From NCBI RefSeq assembly GCF_030463535.1, contig NC_132878.1, positions 94,185,339-94,249,338 on the forward strand: 64,000 nt of DNA, given 5' to 3'. Numbering within the stretch: position 1 is the stretch's first letter; every line of letters starts with the position of its first letter. Shown here piece after piece: positions 11,301 to 22,750 of the stretch. This DNA comes from Salminus brasiliensis (Eukaryota > Chordata > Actinopteri > Characiformes > Bryconidae). The notes beneath the pieces are model-generated. The model saw only the letters and a program-made list of their open reading frames with translations, was not told where the DNA came from and did not search any database. A program made the translations under genes and the position numbers.

Positions 11301-12195
11301 CAAAAGACAGCCTCAAATTGAAAGAGAAACCATCCCCAACCTGTTTGGGACTGAAGTTAATAACGTTGAAAAGGTCAATTTAGTTACACGCTCTTAAAAA
11401 AAAGGTGAAGACAGATCAACTTAAAAAGATAAAGTTCAAAATAATAAAGATTACAGAGTTTTTTTTAAGTTGACTCACATTTCAGTCCGTCAACCATTTG
11501 GTCAATAATCCATATTGAGTTGAGCCTCAAAATCATCAGTAAATGAGCTGCAGCTGAAACTGATTAAATATTGTATAAGATCCCTCCCACTCAATCTGTT
11601 TAATCTGCAGGATAGCACTTCAAAGCACCTATGTGGGGGAGGAGCTTATCTATTCTCAGACTCCTGACCATGATGGGATTTAAACGTATGATCTCCTGAG
11701 TCTCTAGAGTGTAATTTCACAGCTCTAGACCGGCCCTACGGTCTAACTGCTGCACATCAAGCGTGAGGAGTTCTGAGTTCACTCAAACCACTCTCTGTAA
11801 TCAGTCATTTTATCTTGTTGAGTCTGCATGACTTTACAATTTTTTCCAGTGTGGCCCCCGTTACAGTTTGACACACATCTCTTTTCTCTGAAGAGCTGAT
11901 CAGCTGATTCCTGTGAGAAATAGGAATGACTGTTAATCTGTGTAATTTCAGCATTTCCGTTAAACCAAAGATCGAGATAACCAATAAATCATATTTACAT
12001 TCGTCTTCAAAGTGTTATTTAACATGTGAACTTGAACTTTGCACAACAGGATACAAAATTTCAGTTAAACTATGATTTATGACTATGAATATACAGTAAG
12101 CATCATACAGAATTGGGTATATATTTCATATTTTTTTATGTGTAAATATAATTTAATTGGAATATGTGCATAATATGTGTAATATGCATAATATA
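11301..12195. other. Intergenic, no gene seen
   Basis: Unique AT-rich sequence. No domain-bearing open frame or matched splice pair was recognised. Confidence 0.5.
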
Positions 12196-12645
12196 TACAG
12201 TTAAGGTCAAAATGATTAGCCTCCCTTGGAATTTTTGTTGGAACTTTTATTTCCCTAAAATACTGGCCAATGTTTGCAATATTCGTAAAATCTCATATAG
12301 TAAATCATTAGTCAATGATATGACCCCATGCCATATTTGGTACACTTGTAAAATAAAAATACATTTTATTTTTAAAATATGTATTTTTTATTATGATACC
12401 TTGGTGCTCTTGGGGGCGCCCTGGTGGCGTTGGGGTCCTAAGCAGCCGCGTAATTTGAGTATACCTTGGACAGACTGTGTTCTGGAGTGGCCTCGATCTC
12501 AATCCTGTGGAGAATCTATGGAAGAATGGGCTAGAATCCCTCAGGAGAGATGTGGCCACTTAGTTAGAAACTACCAGAAAAGGTTGTCGTCTATTAGCTG
12601 TCAGAGGGCTAATCATTTTGACCACTGCATTTGTTTTTATTTTGT
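12196..12645 (+). mobile_element. Internally deleted Tc1-like transposon
   Basis: The left end reads ACAGTTAAGGTCAAAATGAT and the right end contains CTAATCATTTTGACCACTG, forming inverted termini. Near the right end one frame reads DLNPVENLW, the hallmark of the Tc1 transposase DDE domain (usually SPDLNPIENLW). The rest of the transposase is gone, so the element is dead. Confidence 0.75.
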
Positions 12646-12892
12646 CTTGTTTCAGTTCAGCAAATGCATAAAACTGTTTGTTTGATCTTATGCAGATGTC
12701 TTTGTTCTTGTGGACGGACACAAACTATAAAGACTTGAGGTTATGGCCCATGTCATTGGAAGGATAAGGGGTTTATTTGATGTCATAAGGTGGGCTAATA
12801 ATAGGGGCCTTAACTGTATATAGTAAACATAGAACTGCATAGAAATGATATTAGTAAATAAATGATATGTAAGATAGATATGGGCATTGTCC

Positions 12893-13296
12893 GACAAAAA
12901 CCTTGTATCTCCATTTTTTGGATTCAGAATGTGAATCTGACAGTTGTTTATATTGTCATGATTTATGGACCAGTAGAAATGCTCCAAAATAACCAGTTTG
13001 GACTCAAATCTTTTTATCATTATAAATTGTTAAATACATTTTACATATGTTACACTTATACACTTATGTTTGTATATTGTATATTGTATATCACTGTCAT
13101 GCAAAAATCTCAAAAATTGTTACCTTACAGGGGAAGGGAAAAAAAGCTTCTTAACTTTTAATGGCAGTCAATGTAAAATATTTTATTAAGTCATTTTGGA
13201 TTTTCGATACAATGTAAAGAACAGCGTCCAGATTCACATTATGCCAAAAAGTGGAAAACGGCAAAAACGCTGATACAAGGTTTTTGTCCGAAAGGT
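12893..13296 (+). mobile_element. MITE family B, most complete copy
   Basis: It has opposed ends ACAAAAACCTTGTATCTCC and GATACAAGGTTTTTGTCCG. A duplicated interior joins the two halves seen separately at 10.8 and 11.1 kb. About 400 bp, with no coding potential. Confidence 0.7.
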
Positions 13297-13556
13297 GTAA
13301 AATATACAGTTAGGCAGAAGACCGTTTTAAATAAGTTGGATTATACATAACATAAACATTTATAATCTATTTATTGCCATATATCAGATTTGCATATATG
13401 GATCTCTGAAAGCACATCATTATACAAATATTGTTATAGCTTTAGCTACCTCCTTAGTCATGGCCACTTCTATCTAGGCCATCTGTTTCCTTATCAGCAG
13501 CACATCTGAACAGTTTCTTGACCTCTTGATGCAAACTGAATGTATAAAGGGGAATG

Positions 13557-13765
13557 TGTCATGCCTGCCTCTGTTTTGTGTCACCATGTGGCTCTGTTTG
13601 TTTCCTGTCTGTCTGTTGTAGCCCCTCCTGTTCATTAGTGTTCCCACCTATGCCTCCTCTGTAGCTACGTCCCCTTGTTAGTCCCAGGTGTCTCTTGTTA
13701 GTCCCTGTGTAAGTAACCCTTTGTTTGAGCATTCCCTTGTCTGGTCTTGTTTAGGGTGTTCTAGC
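13557..13765 (+). mobile_element. Dispersed repeat family I (retroelement-like)
   Basis: It shares 'CATTAGTGTT', 'CCCCTTGTTAGTCCCAGGTG' and neighbouring words with 44108-44275 (same strand) and 47575-47965 (opposite strand). The class is not certain. It runs directly into the pyrimidine tract. Confidence 0.55.
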
Positions 13766-13772
13766 TTGACCA

Positions 13773-14112
13773 GTTTTCTTTCTTTTTTTTTCTTTTTTCT
13801 TTTTTTCTTTCTTTTCTTTTTTTCTTTTTTCTTTTTTCTTTCTTTTTTCTTTTCTTTTTTCTTTCTTTTTTCCTTTTTTTCTTTCTTTTCTTTTATTCTT
13901 TCTTTCTTACTTTCTTTCTTTTGTCTTTCTTTCTTTCTTTTTTCTTTTTTTCCTTTCTTTTCTTTTTTTTCTTTTTTCTCTCTTTTCTTTCTTTCTTTCT
14001 TTCTTTCTTTCTTTCATTTTTCCTGTTTTTCTTTATTTCTGTCTGTCTTTCTTTTTTCTTTTTTTCTTTCTCTGTTAGTTTCAGTGTTTGGTTTGTTTTC
14101 CAGTTTGTACCT
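13773..14112. repeat. ~340-bp polypyrimidine (CTTT/CTTTTT)n tract
   Basis: An almost pure C/T strand with T-rich runs, producing spurious Phe/Ser and Lys/Glu frames. Mirror-symmetric stretches occur within it. Confidence 0.95.
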
Positions 14113-15011
14113 CTTTGTGTTCTTTCTTTAAAACCTGCATTTACATCCACCTCGGCCTCCAAGCTCCACACACATTGACAGAATGTTTAGATTAGAAATT
14201 ATTTTATACAAGTTTTACACAAATAAAGGCTTGTAACGGATGGTATTGGGATGGTAAGAATGAGTATTTGAGCATTTAAGTATTGAAAGACTGGGCAGGA
14301 CAGTTCTAGTGGGGGGTTCTGGGATATTTTATTTATTAGTTTATTCTTTATTTAGTTGCTTCATGGTGGATGGACACATGCAGGGTACTGTGTGGGCAAA
14401 ATAGCCCCTAGTCCCAGATTTTCCATTATTTTACCATTATTAACATTTCATATAAAACTCAACACAAGACACGTGTGGGTTCACCAGTGGTTCTGAATAT
14501 TAAATGCAATGTCTGTATTTGTCTCATGGTACTCTTAGTGATGTCTACTTTATTCCTGGAACCAAACATCCCAAATGTTGAATGACTCTAAAAGCTCCCT
14601 CACAAAAAGTTATTCCGCCAAGATGCTCATCAACATGCTGTCTGATGCCTGAGCCACCGGTTTAGAACAGATTTGAGAAGCTTCGGCCTAAAATATTTAT
14701 TTTTCCATATGAATCCATTCTTTTTTTACACAGGATACTGTGTGTATGTTCAGCAGTGGGTTTGCACCATTTTACACCAATTACACAGAATGACTTGACT
14801 CTGAAGAAAGGGTGTGTGAAGAAAGGGTGTGTGTCATCCTTCTCTGGAGTCAGAGGAATGCACAGCTCCAGGAAGTGATAATGATTAACCTAAGAAGAAC
14901 TCCAGTTGCTCCAGTTTCAACCTTTGTGGGGCCAATAAATGAGATCTACTCTGACCTCTGGATGCAGGTCCTTGCAGATCTGTAAATCCCTCTCCAGGTG
15001 CATTTCCTCCT
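14113..15011. other. Intergenic, no gene seen
   Basis: Mostly unique sequence. No supported exon. Confidence 0.5.
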
Positions 15012-15435
15012 TCTTCAGGGGCAGCTGTGGCCTAAAGGTTGGAGAAGCAGGCTTAAGACCAGGAGGTTGCAGATTCTTAGATACCCCTGAACCGCCAAGA
15101 CATAGGGGTTGGGGATGTGAAGGAACAGTGCTTTCTCCTCCTTTAACATTCACAGGGGAGGTGCCTCCTCCCCAGTCTTCGCCTTTGTCCCAGGTGTTCT
15201 CCAATGTAGCCCTGCCCCCTTTGTTAACTCTTCTCAGGTGTTCCTGGTTTGTCTCAGTGTGAATGTAGTTCCTTTGTTTCTTGTGGTTCATGTGTTTGGT
15301 CTCCAGTTTGTTTAGTTGGTTTTATTTAGGACTGTTTGTTTTGGTTATTTCCTGCTTTTTATTTTCTGTTTGGCTGTCTTGATTAAAAACTTTTGCCCAG
15401 TCCTCCTCATCCCTGCCCATGTCCCAAACGTGACA
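15012..15435 (+). mobile_element. SINE-like head and retroelement-like tail
   Basis: 'CTGTGGCCTAAAGGTTGGAG' and 'AAGCAGGCTTAAGACCAGGA' match the SINE-like head at 45.73 kb. The following CT-rich text with 'GTCCCAGGTGTTCTCC' is like family I. The boundaries are approximate. Confidence 0.45.
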
Positions 15436-15605
15436 CATTACATATTGTATTCCCCCCCAGCAATGCCATTTTTTTATTGAATGATAGAAACGTGACAGTA
15501 AAATGTATCTCTGTTTTATCCCAAATAATGTGTGTGACCGCTCGGTTGAGTTGCCCAGTTAGGGTAAACAGAAAGTTAAATTCCTTTCATATTAGCAGAT
15601 CTTTA

Positions 15606-15630
15606 AAATCAATCAATCAATCAATCAATC

Positions 15631-15661
<31 letters not shown>
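15606..15661. repeat. (CAAT)n then (AAT)n microsatellite
   Basis: A run of AATC tetramers passing directly into about ten AAT triplets. Confidence 0.9.
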
Positions 15662-15662
<1 letters not shown>

Positions 15663-16030
15663 TAATCTGAGAACAGTAAGGGACTGCATGCTTGTTTTAA
15701 GGGTTGTGTTGTTTTATTCATATATTTTAGAACTTGCAACTTCTCACAGACCCCCTAGTGGCCCACAGGTGAAACTGCAACTCATCATCATGCAGAAATA
15801 CAAAATGCATAACAACAAACCAAAAAACAATATTTTTATGGTCTGAAATTTTATTTGAAAATGTAACCAGCATGAACAGTATTTGTACTCGATTTGTAAT
15901 TATTATTTTTTCACTCCTTTATGCACAATTTCCCCCAGTGGGGTATTTGCTATAGATTCCAGCAGGGAAGTCAGGTGTCCTGTCTTTATTAATGAAGCAA
16001 GAACCGCAGAGGCAGAGAACTTGAGGCAGC

Positions 16031-16036
16031 TTTATT
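16031..16036 (-). promoter_or_regulatory. lim2: lim2 polyadenylation signal AATAAA
   Basis: TTTATT on the + strand gives AATAAA on the - strand, about 160 nt after the lim2 stop codon, with GCTGCC following. A good position for the lim2 3' end. Confidence 0.6.
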
Positions 16037-16193
16037 TTCCAGTTGCTTTCCCCCCATTAACCTTCTTATCTGTGGGACAGGCCTGCTGCTACTGATTGAA
16101 GCGCCGGTTTTGCTGTGAACAGGCCCACTGATTGAAGACACGTCCTTGTCCTCATTCTTGTCATCGTAGTTTTTGTTCCATTTTTGTTTTGGT

Positions 16194-16255
16194 CTAACGC
16201 GGGCCGGCCACTCGTCTGCACTCATGCATCCTGTAGGCGCACATGTAAAATATAC
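16194..16255 (-). CDS. lim2: lim2 coding exon 4 (last)
   Basis: Acceptor CTTCGCAG, 62 nt, encodes IFYMCAYRMHECRRVAGPR and ends at TAG (16196-16194). It carries the end of TM4 and the short basic cytoplasmic tail. Confidence 0.93.
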
Positions 16256-19200
16256 CTGCGAAGCAAACCGAGCACCATTAACACTACTGACCGCTGACAG
16301 CCGGTTAGATGCCACATGGAGAACAGGACAGCCATGAGGACAGTCACTTTTACTCAGCACTGACCCACAGATTTACCCACCTGCAAAGAAGGTCATGAGC
16401 AGGGCAACCCAGCCCAGTATGTAGGACCAGGAGAAACGCCAGTCACCAAAACGCTTTCCCAAGAAGTTCACCGTCACGCCGGTGTAGATAGCCATCGCAA
16501 GCAGAACAAAGAGAGCTGTGGAGATTCAGCAATTTACCTTTTACCATTTTAGAAACAATTTTCAGTAATCATTATAAATTATTCCGCAGTAGTCTTTATG
16601 TAGTATAAACTATGAAGTAACTATTAAGAATTATTCAGTAAATAATGTGAATTATTTAGTAACTACAGTGAATTATTCAGTATTTATTATAAACCATTCC
16701 ATAACTACTACAAACCATCCAATATCTACTATGATACTATGATTTATTCAGTGTCTACTATAAATTATTCAGTACCTACAGTGAATTATTCAGTAACTAC
16801 TGTAAATTATTCAGTATCAACTATAAATTATTCAGTACCTACAGTGAATTATTCAGTAACTACTGTAAATTATTCAGTATCAACTATAAATTATTCAGTA
16901 TCAACTATAAATTATTCAGTAACTACTATAAATTATTCAGTATCTACTATGATTTATTCAGTGACTACTGTAAATTATTCAGTATCAATTATAAATGATT
17001 CAGTATCCACTATAAATTATTCAGTATCAACTATAAATTATTCAGTAACTACTATAAATTATTCAGTATCAACTATAAATTATTCAGTAACTACTATAAA
17101 TTATTCAGTATCTACTATGATTTATTCAGTGACTACTGTAAATTATTCAGTATCAATTATAAATTATTCAGTATCCACTATAATTTATTCAGTATCAAAT
17201 ATAAATTATTCAGTAACTACTATAAATTATTCAGTATCTACTATGATTTATTCAGTAACTACTGTAAATTATTCAGTAACTACTGTAAATTATTTAGTAT
17301 CAACTATAAATTATTCAGTAACTACTGTAAATTATTCAGTATCTACTATGAATTATTCACTATCAACTATAAATTATTCAGTATCCACTATAAATTATTC
17401 AGTATCAAATATAAATTATTCAGTAACTACTATAAATTATTCAGTATCTACTATGATTTATTCAGTAACTACTGTAAATTATTCAGTAACTACTGTAAAT
17501 TATTCAGTATCAACTATAAATTATTCAGTAACTACTGTAAATTATTCAGTATCTACTATGAATTATTCACTATCAACTATAAATTATTCAGTATCCACTA
17601 TAAATTATTCAGTATCAACTATAAATTATTCAGTAACTACTGTAAATTATTCAGTATCAACTATAAATTATTCAGTATCAACTATAAATTATTCAGTAAC
17701 TACTGTAAATTATTCAGTATCAACTATAAATTATTCAGTATCCACTATAAATTATTCAGTATCAAATATAAATTATTCAGTAACTACTGTAAATTATTCA
17801 GTATCAACTATAAATTATTCAGTAACTACTGTAAATTATTCAGTATCTACTATGAATTATTCAGTATCCACTATAAATTATTAATGATCTAATATAAATT
17901 ATTCAGTAACGACTGTAAATTATTCAGTATCAACTATAAATTATTCAGTATCAACTATAAATTATTCAGTAACTACTGTAAATTATTCAGTATCAACTAT
18001 AAATTATTCAGTATCAACTATAAATTATTCAGTAACTACTGTAAATTATTCAGTATATACTATGAATTATTCAGTATCTACTATGAATTATTCAGTGCCT
18101 ACTGTAAATTATTCAGTATCAACTATAAATTATTCAGTATCAGCTATGAATTATTCAGTAACTACTGTAAATTATTCAGTTACTACTATGAATTATTCAG
18201 TGCCTACTGTAAATTATTCAGTATCAACTATAAATTATTCAGTATCAGCTATGAATTATTCAGTAACTACTGTAAATTATTCAGTTACTACTATGAATTA
18301 TTCAGTATCTACTATAAATTATTCAGCACCTACTGTAAATTATTTAGTATCTACTATGAATTATTCATTAATTACTATGAATTATTCAGTATCTACTATA
18401 AATTATTCAGTATCTGCAGTTAATTATTCAGGGTCTATTATAAATTATTCAGTAACTACTGTAAATTATTCAGTATCTACTATGAATTATTCATTAATTA
18501 ATATGAATTATTCAGTATCTACTCTCAATTATTCAGTATCTGCTATCAACTATTCAGTACCTACAGTGAATTATTCAGTTACTACTTTGAATTATTCAGT
18601 ATCTACTGTAAATTATTTTGTAAATAAAGTGAATTATTCAGTATCTACTATGAATTCTTCAGTAACTACTGTAAATTATTAAGTATCAACTATGAATTAT
18701 TCAGTTACTACTTTGAATTATTCAGTATCTACAATTATTTTTTTAGTATCTACTTTGAATTATATAGTATCTACTATGTATTATTTAATAACTACAATTA
18801 AGTATTCAGTAACTACTATGTATTATACATTACATACTTTGAATAATTCAGTATCTACTATTAATTACTATTAACTACAATACTAAAATACCTGTAACCA
18901 GTATTCACTATTATCCACTATCTACAATGAATTACTGATTAATTACTATGAATTATCCAGCATCGATTATGAATAATTCAGTACCTGCTATGAATTGTTC
19001 AGTAGTTATTATGAACTGTTCACTAAGTCCTCAGTATGTACTATGAATTGTGCAGTAATTACTATAAATTATTTAGTTATATAATATAGAACATTGATTA
19101 CTCTTTAATTTGCTTGTGTCACCCTGCTGGATGTTTGCATTCTATACCTCTACACAAAAGGCCGGGAACTCACTTGAAACGAAAAACATGATCCCTGCGG

Positions 19201-19700
19201 CAAAGGAACGGTTGAACCTCTCAAAAGCAGAGAAGTGAGCGAAGGAGAGGATGCCGGCGATGATTCCTGCGAAACACGACATCGCCGACAGAATCATGAA
19301 GGCCCTTGTGGCGTTCCAGTATGCTGCAGGAATGGGGGCATAGGGAAGACTTAGCGTAGAATACTGTTGGCTACACTTATAAGGGTTTACAAATAAACAG
19401 CATGGCTTACTATTCACATAATTAGTGCTTCAGTCTGACCGGAGGCCAAACTCACTATTAGCCGTTTGCTAACATTAGCCAACAATGAGCAACATCCCAT
19501 TAGCTCTGGGTAGCCTGTAACTTACCGATGCTATCTGTCTGCATGTAGCACTTGCCGGACATGCAGTAGCGCCACAGGCCCTGGTGAGCGAAGCTGCCGG
19601 ACAGGCGGTACTGCATCCAGTAGTCCGTGGCGGTGGAAACCACCAGGAGGATGTTTCCCACGATGGCGCAGAATAGGCCCCCTCCCATAAAGCTGTACAT
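16194..19700 (-). CDS. lim2: Lens fibre membrane intrinsic protein (MP20), complete, 4 coding exons
   Basis: LIM2/MP20 is a four-pass PMP22/claudin-superfamily protein of lens fibre cells, where it works in cell-cell junctions and cell fusion; human LIM2 mutations cause cataract. Coding exons are 19700-19526, 19323-19174, 16515-16381 and 16255-16194. All have GT-AG borders and each splits a codon after its first base. Together they give 522 nt, or 173 aa, the usual length for the family. The protein starts MYSFMGGGLFCA. The first extracellular loop carries the family signature GLWRYC...C, with the two Trp known to be C-mannosylated in mammalian MP20. TM2-TM4 follow, and the C-terminus reads CAYRMHECRR. 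The intron between coding exons 2 and 3 is 2,658 nt, mostly a 21-bp minisatellite. Gene and family are clear; which of the teleost lim2 copies it is cannot be told. Confidence 0.96.
16381..16515 (-). CDS. lim2: lim2 coding exon 3
   Basis: Acceptor TCTCCACAG and donor GTGGGT, 135 nt. It encodes TM3, the second extracellular loop (KRFGDWRFSWSY) and most of TM4. Confidence 0.95.
16560..19080. repeat. 21-bp minisatellite, >100 units, in lim2 intron
   Basis: The unit is AATTATTCAGTAACTACTAT plus one base. The core (16735-18880) is regular and the flanks decay. Unit variants (GTATCAACT, GTATCTACT, GTAACTACTG, GTACCTACAG) recur in blocks, so larger segments were duplicated. Because 21 is a multiple of three and the + strand unit has no stop, it yields false + strand frames of 381 and 206 codons made of NYSV(S/T)T(I/V) repeats. 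No sign that it is translated. Confidence 0.97.
19174..19323 (-). CDS. lim2: lim2 coding exon 2
   Basis: Acceptor ATTCCTGCAG and donor GTGAGT, 150 nt. It encodes AYWNATRAFMILSA (TM2 with a glycosylation sequon), the cytoplasmic loop and the start of TM3. Confidence 0.95.
19526..19700 (-). CDS. lim2: lim2 coding exon 1
   Basis: ATG at 19700-19698, donor GTAAGT, 175 nt. It encodes TM1 and the first extracellular loop. An acceptor-like GCATCAG lies directly before the ATG, so the 5' UTR is probably on a separate exon. An in-frame Met nine codons upstream lies in the intron and is not used. Confidence 0.95.
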
Positions 19701-20051
19701 CCTGATGCCAGGCTCAACACACTGCATTCAGCATGGGAAAAGCAGATCAGATCACATGGTAATATTAGTACAGAGCATTTCTCTTTGTTTGCTAATTAAT
19801 ATTTACAGAATTATGGAAAGTGATGACTATTAATTTCTAATACTTGGCAACCATAATCAGTCTGATCTCATCAACAGTAACGAGCTCTACAGCCTAACAT
19901 ATTGATTGCACCCCATTAGAGTATACAATGACATAACGGTTACATCACATGACCAATTTTGGGTTGTGCAAAAGTTTGGAAACCCCAACATTGCAAAGGC
20001 CTAGAATCACCTCAGACCTAGAATAGCAAATCAGGCCTGAGCTACGCTACA

Positions 20052-20104
20052 TGTCCCAATGTATTACTTCAACAAAGAAGTGTCCCAGTACTTTTGTCCA
20101 TGTA
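20052..20104 (-). mobile_element. MITE family A, terminal scrap
   Basis: 'GTGTCCCAGTACTTTTGTCC' is the reversed 5' end of family A. Nothing else of the element remains. Confidence 0.5.
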
Positions 20105-20129
20105 GTGGATGGCTTAATCTTTCACTTCC

Positions 20130-20570
20130 ACACTTTAAAAGGTTTAGCTAAGTCAAGAGTGATAGAGCACTGCTTCATGAGCTTCACGAAAGAGTCAGAG
20201 GAAGGAAACCTCAACACCGACCTCACCGCAGCAATGTTTGAGATGCGCTTCAGATGATTTAGGAGGGCCAGAGTTTAGTGCTCAGGACCGATGAAGTCAA
20301 AGTAGAACTATTTGGTCACAATCTTCACAGGAAACAACACTTCATGAAAAGAAGACTTTGCCAACTGTGAAATATGGGGGTGGATCTATTCAGTTTGGCA
20401 GTTGTGTTGCTGCCAGTGGAGCTGGCAAAACTTGCATGGGTGGAGGGAAGAACATAAATCCTGGATGCAAATGGTCTGTTGTAAGGCTAAAGCTGAAAAG
20501 TGGATGGCTTCAACAAAAAAATAACAATGACCCACAACATGGATCTTATACTTTTACAGTGTCCTGATTA
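20130..20570 (+). pseudogene. Degenerate Tc1/mariner transposase
   Basis: The text around 'GACCGATGAAGTCAAAGTAG', 'GAAATATGGGGGTGGATC' and 'AATAACAATGACCCACAACA' matches the catalytic part of Tc1 transposases (DE(V)KVELFGHN..., GGGS-type loop, NDPQH). Several frameshifts and stops break it. It is an old host-genome transposon copy with no function. Confidence 0.7.
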
Positions 20571-20784
20571 GGGGAAATTGTATATGATTTGCAGGCATCA
20601 GGGGGCCTCTATCAATATGCAGGAGACTCCCCTGGGTTGTGGAAGAGTTGGGTTGTTGTCAGGCCGGGTTTCAATCTGAAGAACCTCCAAATATCTCAGG
20701 ATTGAAGTTTCCCCCTCAGTCTGCACTCAATACCCATGATTTTCTTTTCTTTGCAAATGCATTGAAAAGGAAAAACTCAAATAC

Positions 20785-22330
20785 TGCATTGACATAAGTA
20801 TTCAGACCCTTTACTCAGTACTTAGTCGAAGCACCCTTGGCAGCGATCCCAGCCTCCAGGCTTCTTCGATATGATGCCACAAGGTTTGCACACCTGGATT
20901 TTGGGATTTCCTGCCATTCTTCTCTGCAGATAGTCTCAAGGTCTGGCAGGTTGGATGGGGACCGTCAGTGTACAGCCATTGTCAAGGCTCTCCAGAGATG
21001 TTCTATTGGGTTCGAGTTAGGGCTCTGGCTAGGCCCACAGAGTTGTCCCTGTGTGCTTAGGGTCATTGTCTTCTTGGAATGTGAACCTTGGGCCTAGTCT
21101 GAGGTCCCGAGCACTCTGGAGCATGGAGCATGTGGTGGCGGCTCAGCGGTTAGAGCTCTGGGCTATTGATGACAGGGTTGTGGGTTCGACACCCGGGCTC
21201 GGCAAGCTGCCACTGTTGGGCTGTTGAGCAAGACTCTTTACCCTCTCTGCTCCACGGCTGCTGGAGTTGGCTGCCCACCGCTCTGGGTGGGTGTGTGCTC
21301 ACTGCCCCTAGTTCACTAGTGTGTGTGTGTGTTCACTACTACAGATGGGTAAAATGCAGAGGACACATTTCACTGTACAGTGACAAATACGTGCACCTTT
21401 CCCTTCATTTAGAACATCGTCCATTCAGCTTTCCCTCAACCCTGACCAGTCCCTGCTGAAAAACACCCCCACAGCATGACGCTACCACCACCATGCTTCA
21501 CTGTAGCGCAGGTGTTGAGCAGTGTCTGCTTTCATCAAGACATGACTCTTACAACTGAGGCCAATAAGTCTTTTACTGAGGAGAGGACTCTGCCTGACCA
21601 CACTTCCATAAAGTCCAGTGCTGCATTGATGATTGGCCTTCAATCATCCACGTTTCTCCCATCTGCACGCAGGATCTTCGGAGCTCAGCTCAGCCAGAGT
21701 GACCATTGGGTTATTGGTTACCACTCTTATTAAGGCACTTTCTCCCCCAATTACTTAGTTCAGCTCTAGGAAGAGTCCTGGCTGTTCCAAACTTCCACAC
21801 TATCCTGTCTCTGAGCTGTACAGGCAGTTCCTTCCTCCTCGTGACTGTGGGGCTGTATGGGTATCGGTATCGATACACAGCATTAGGAAACTCGCAAAGG
21901 ATCAGGGGACCAAATAACTGGATTGGGACATGTCTAATTGAAACTTCCTGGATTGACACAGAAAGACACAGATGTCCTTTTACAGTGCGGAGGACACAGA
22001 GACTTTTCATTCAGCTTTCCTTCAACCCAGACCAGTCTCCGCTGAAAAATACCCCCACAGCATGATGCTACCACCACCATGCTTCACTGTAGGGCAGGTG
22101 ATGAGACATGACTCTTACAACTGAGGCCAATAAGTTCATCAAAACAGATGATCTTGTCCTTATTGGTCTTTTTTACATACTATTATGGGTCTTTTACTGG
22201 TCACCTGGTGATTGGGATACTGGGATTGGGACATGTCTAACTGAAGCGTCCTGGATTGACACAGAAAGGCACAGATGTCCTTTTACAGTGCAGAGGACAC
22301 AGAGACAGGTGTAAACAGAGTATTTGATAT
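20785..22330 (-). mobile_element. Tc1-like transposon relic, reverse, split by a SINE
   Basis: The + strand shows the reverse complement of a Tc1-like transposase: 'TTCTCTGCAGATAGTCTCAA', 'CAGGTTGGATGGGGACCGTC', 'CCACAGCATGACGCTACCAC' and 'CAGCTCTAGGAAGAGTCCTG'. A tRNA-SINE-like insertion interrupts it at 21128-21411. A segment near 21455-21570 is repeated at 22015-22135, so part was duplicated after decay. No intact frame. Confidence 0.75.
21128..21411 (+). mobile_element. tRNA-derived SINE-like element (family C)
   Basis: The head carries Pol III box-like words GGCGGCTCAGCGG (A box) and GGTTCGACACC (B box). It is followed by 'CTCGGCAAGCTGCCACTGTT' and a GT-rich tail ending in CTTTCCCTTC. 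Other copies lie at 42913, 48236 and 62636. It is nested in a Tc1 relic, so it is younger than that element. Confidence 0.75.
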
Positions 22331-22606
22331 TTGCATGGGCAAATATCAAAGAAGGCAGACATGGCATATTGGGTACTGATGTGTATCAGAATTAATTTGA
22401 AATCTGAGGAGAATTATGGATCGGAGTTCCTGATTTCCGCTGTATGACGTGATGTTGGTGTCTGTGTTTGTAAGAGATACTGTCCCACATAGGACAGTGT
22501 TTGAGTGGTTTGAGTACATCTTAAATGAGATCCAGCTTCACTGCATTTAACTAAAGCCCAGTATTATGATGGTGTACTGAGAAAAAAAATAATTTTGTAG
22601 ATCAGC

Positions 22607-22750
22607 TAAATGGACAAAAGTATTCGGACAACTGCTCATGTATTGTTTCTTCTGAAATCAAGGGTATTAAAAAGAGTTTAGACAGTCTATACTGTCCAGG
22701 GAAGAAGTAGGGCTTTCTACTAGATTTTGGAGAGGAATTGCTGTAAGCAT
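22607..22750 (+). mobile_element. MITE family A, 5' fragment
   Basis: 'GGACAAAAGTATTCGGACAA' through 'CTTTCTACTAGATTTTGGAG'. Only the first ~145 bp of the element are present. Confidence 0.75.

Noticed and set aside
13688-14171. Phe/Ser-rich and Lys/Glu-rich open frames
   Set aside because: They are translations of the polypyrimidine microsatellite.
16739-17884. 381-codon open frame with seven-residue NYSV repeats
   Set aside because: It lies entirely on a 21-bp minisatellite within a lim2 intron on the opposite strand. The unit length is a multiple of three and has no stop, so openness is expected by chance.
16560-19080. CRISPR-like regular array
   Set aside because: Units are contiguous without unique spacers, in a vertebrate intron. 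It is a minisatellite.
21128-21200. Possible functional tRNA gene
   Set aside because: It has A- and B-box-like words, but no complete cloverleaf or 3' T-run and several diverged copies nearby, so it is the head of a SINE.
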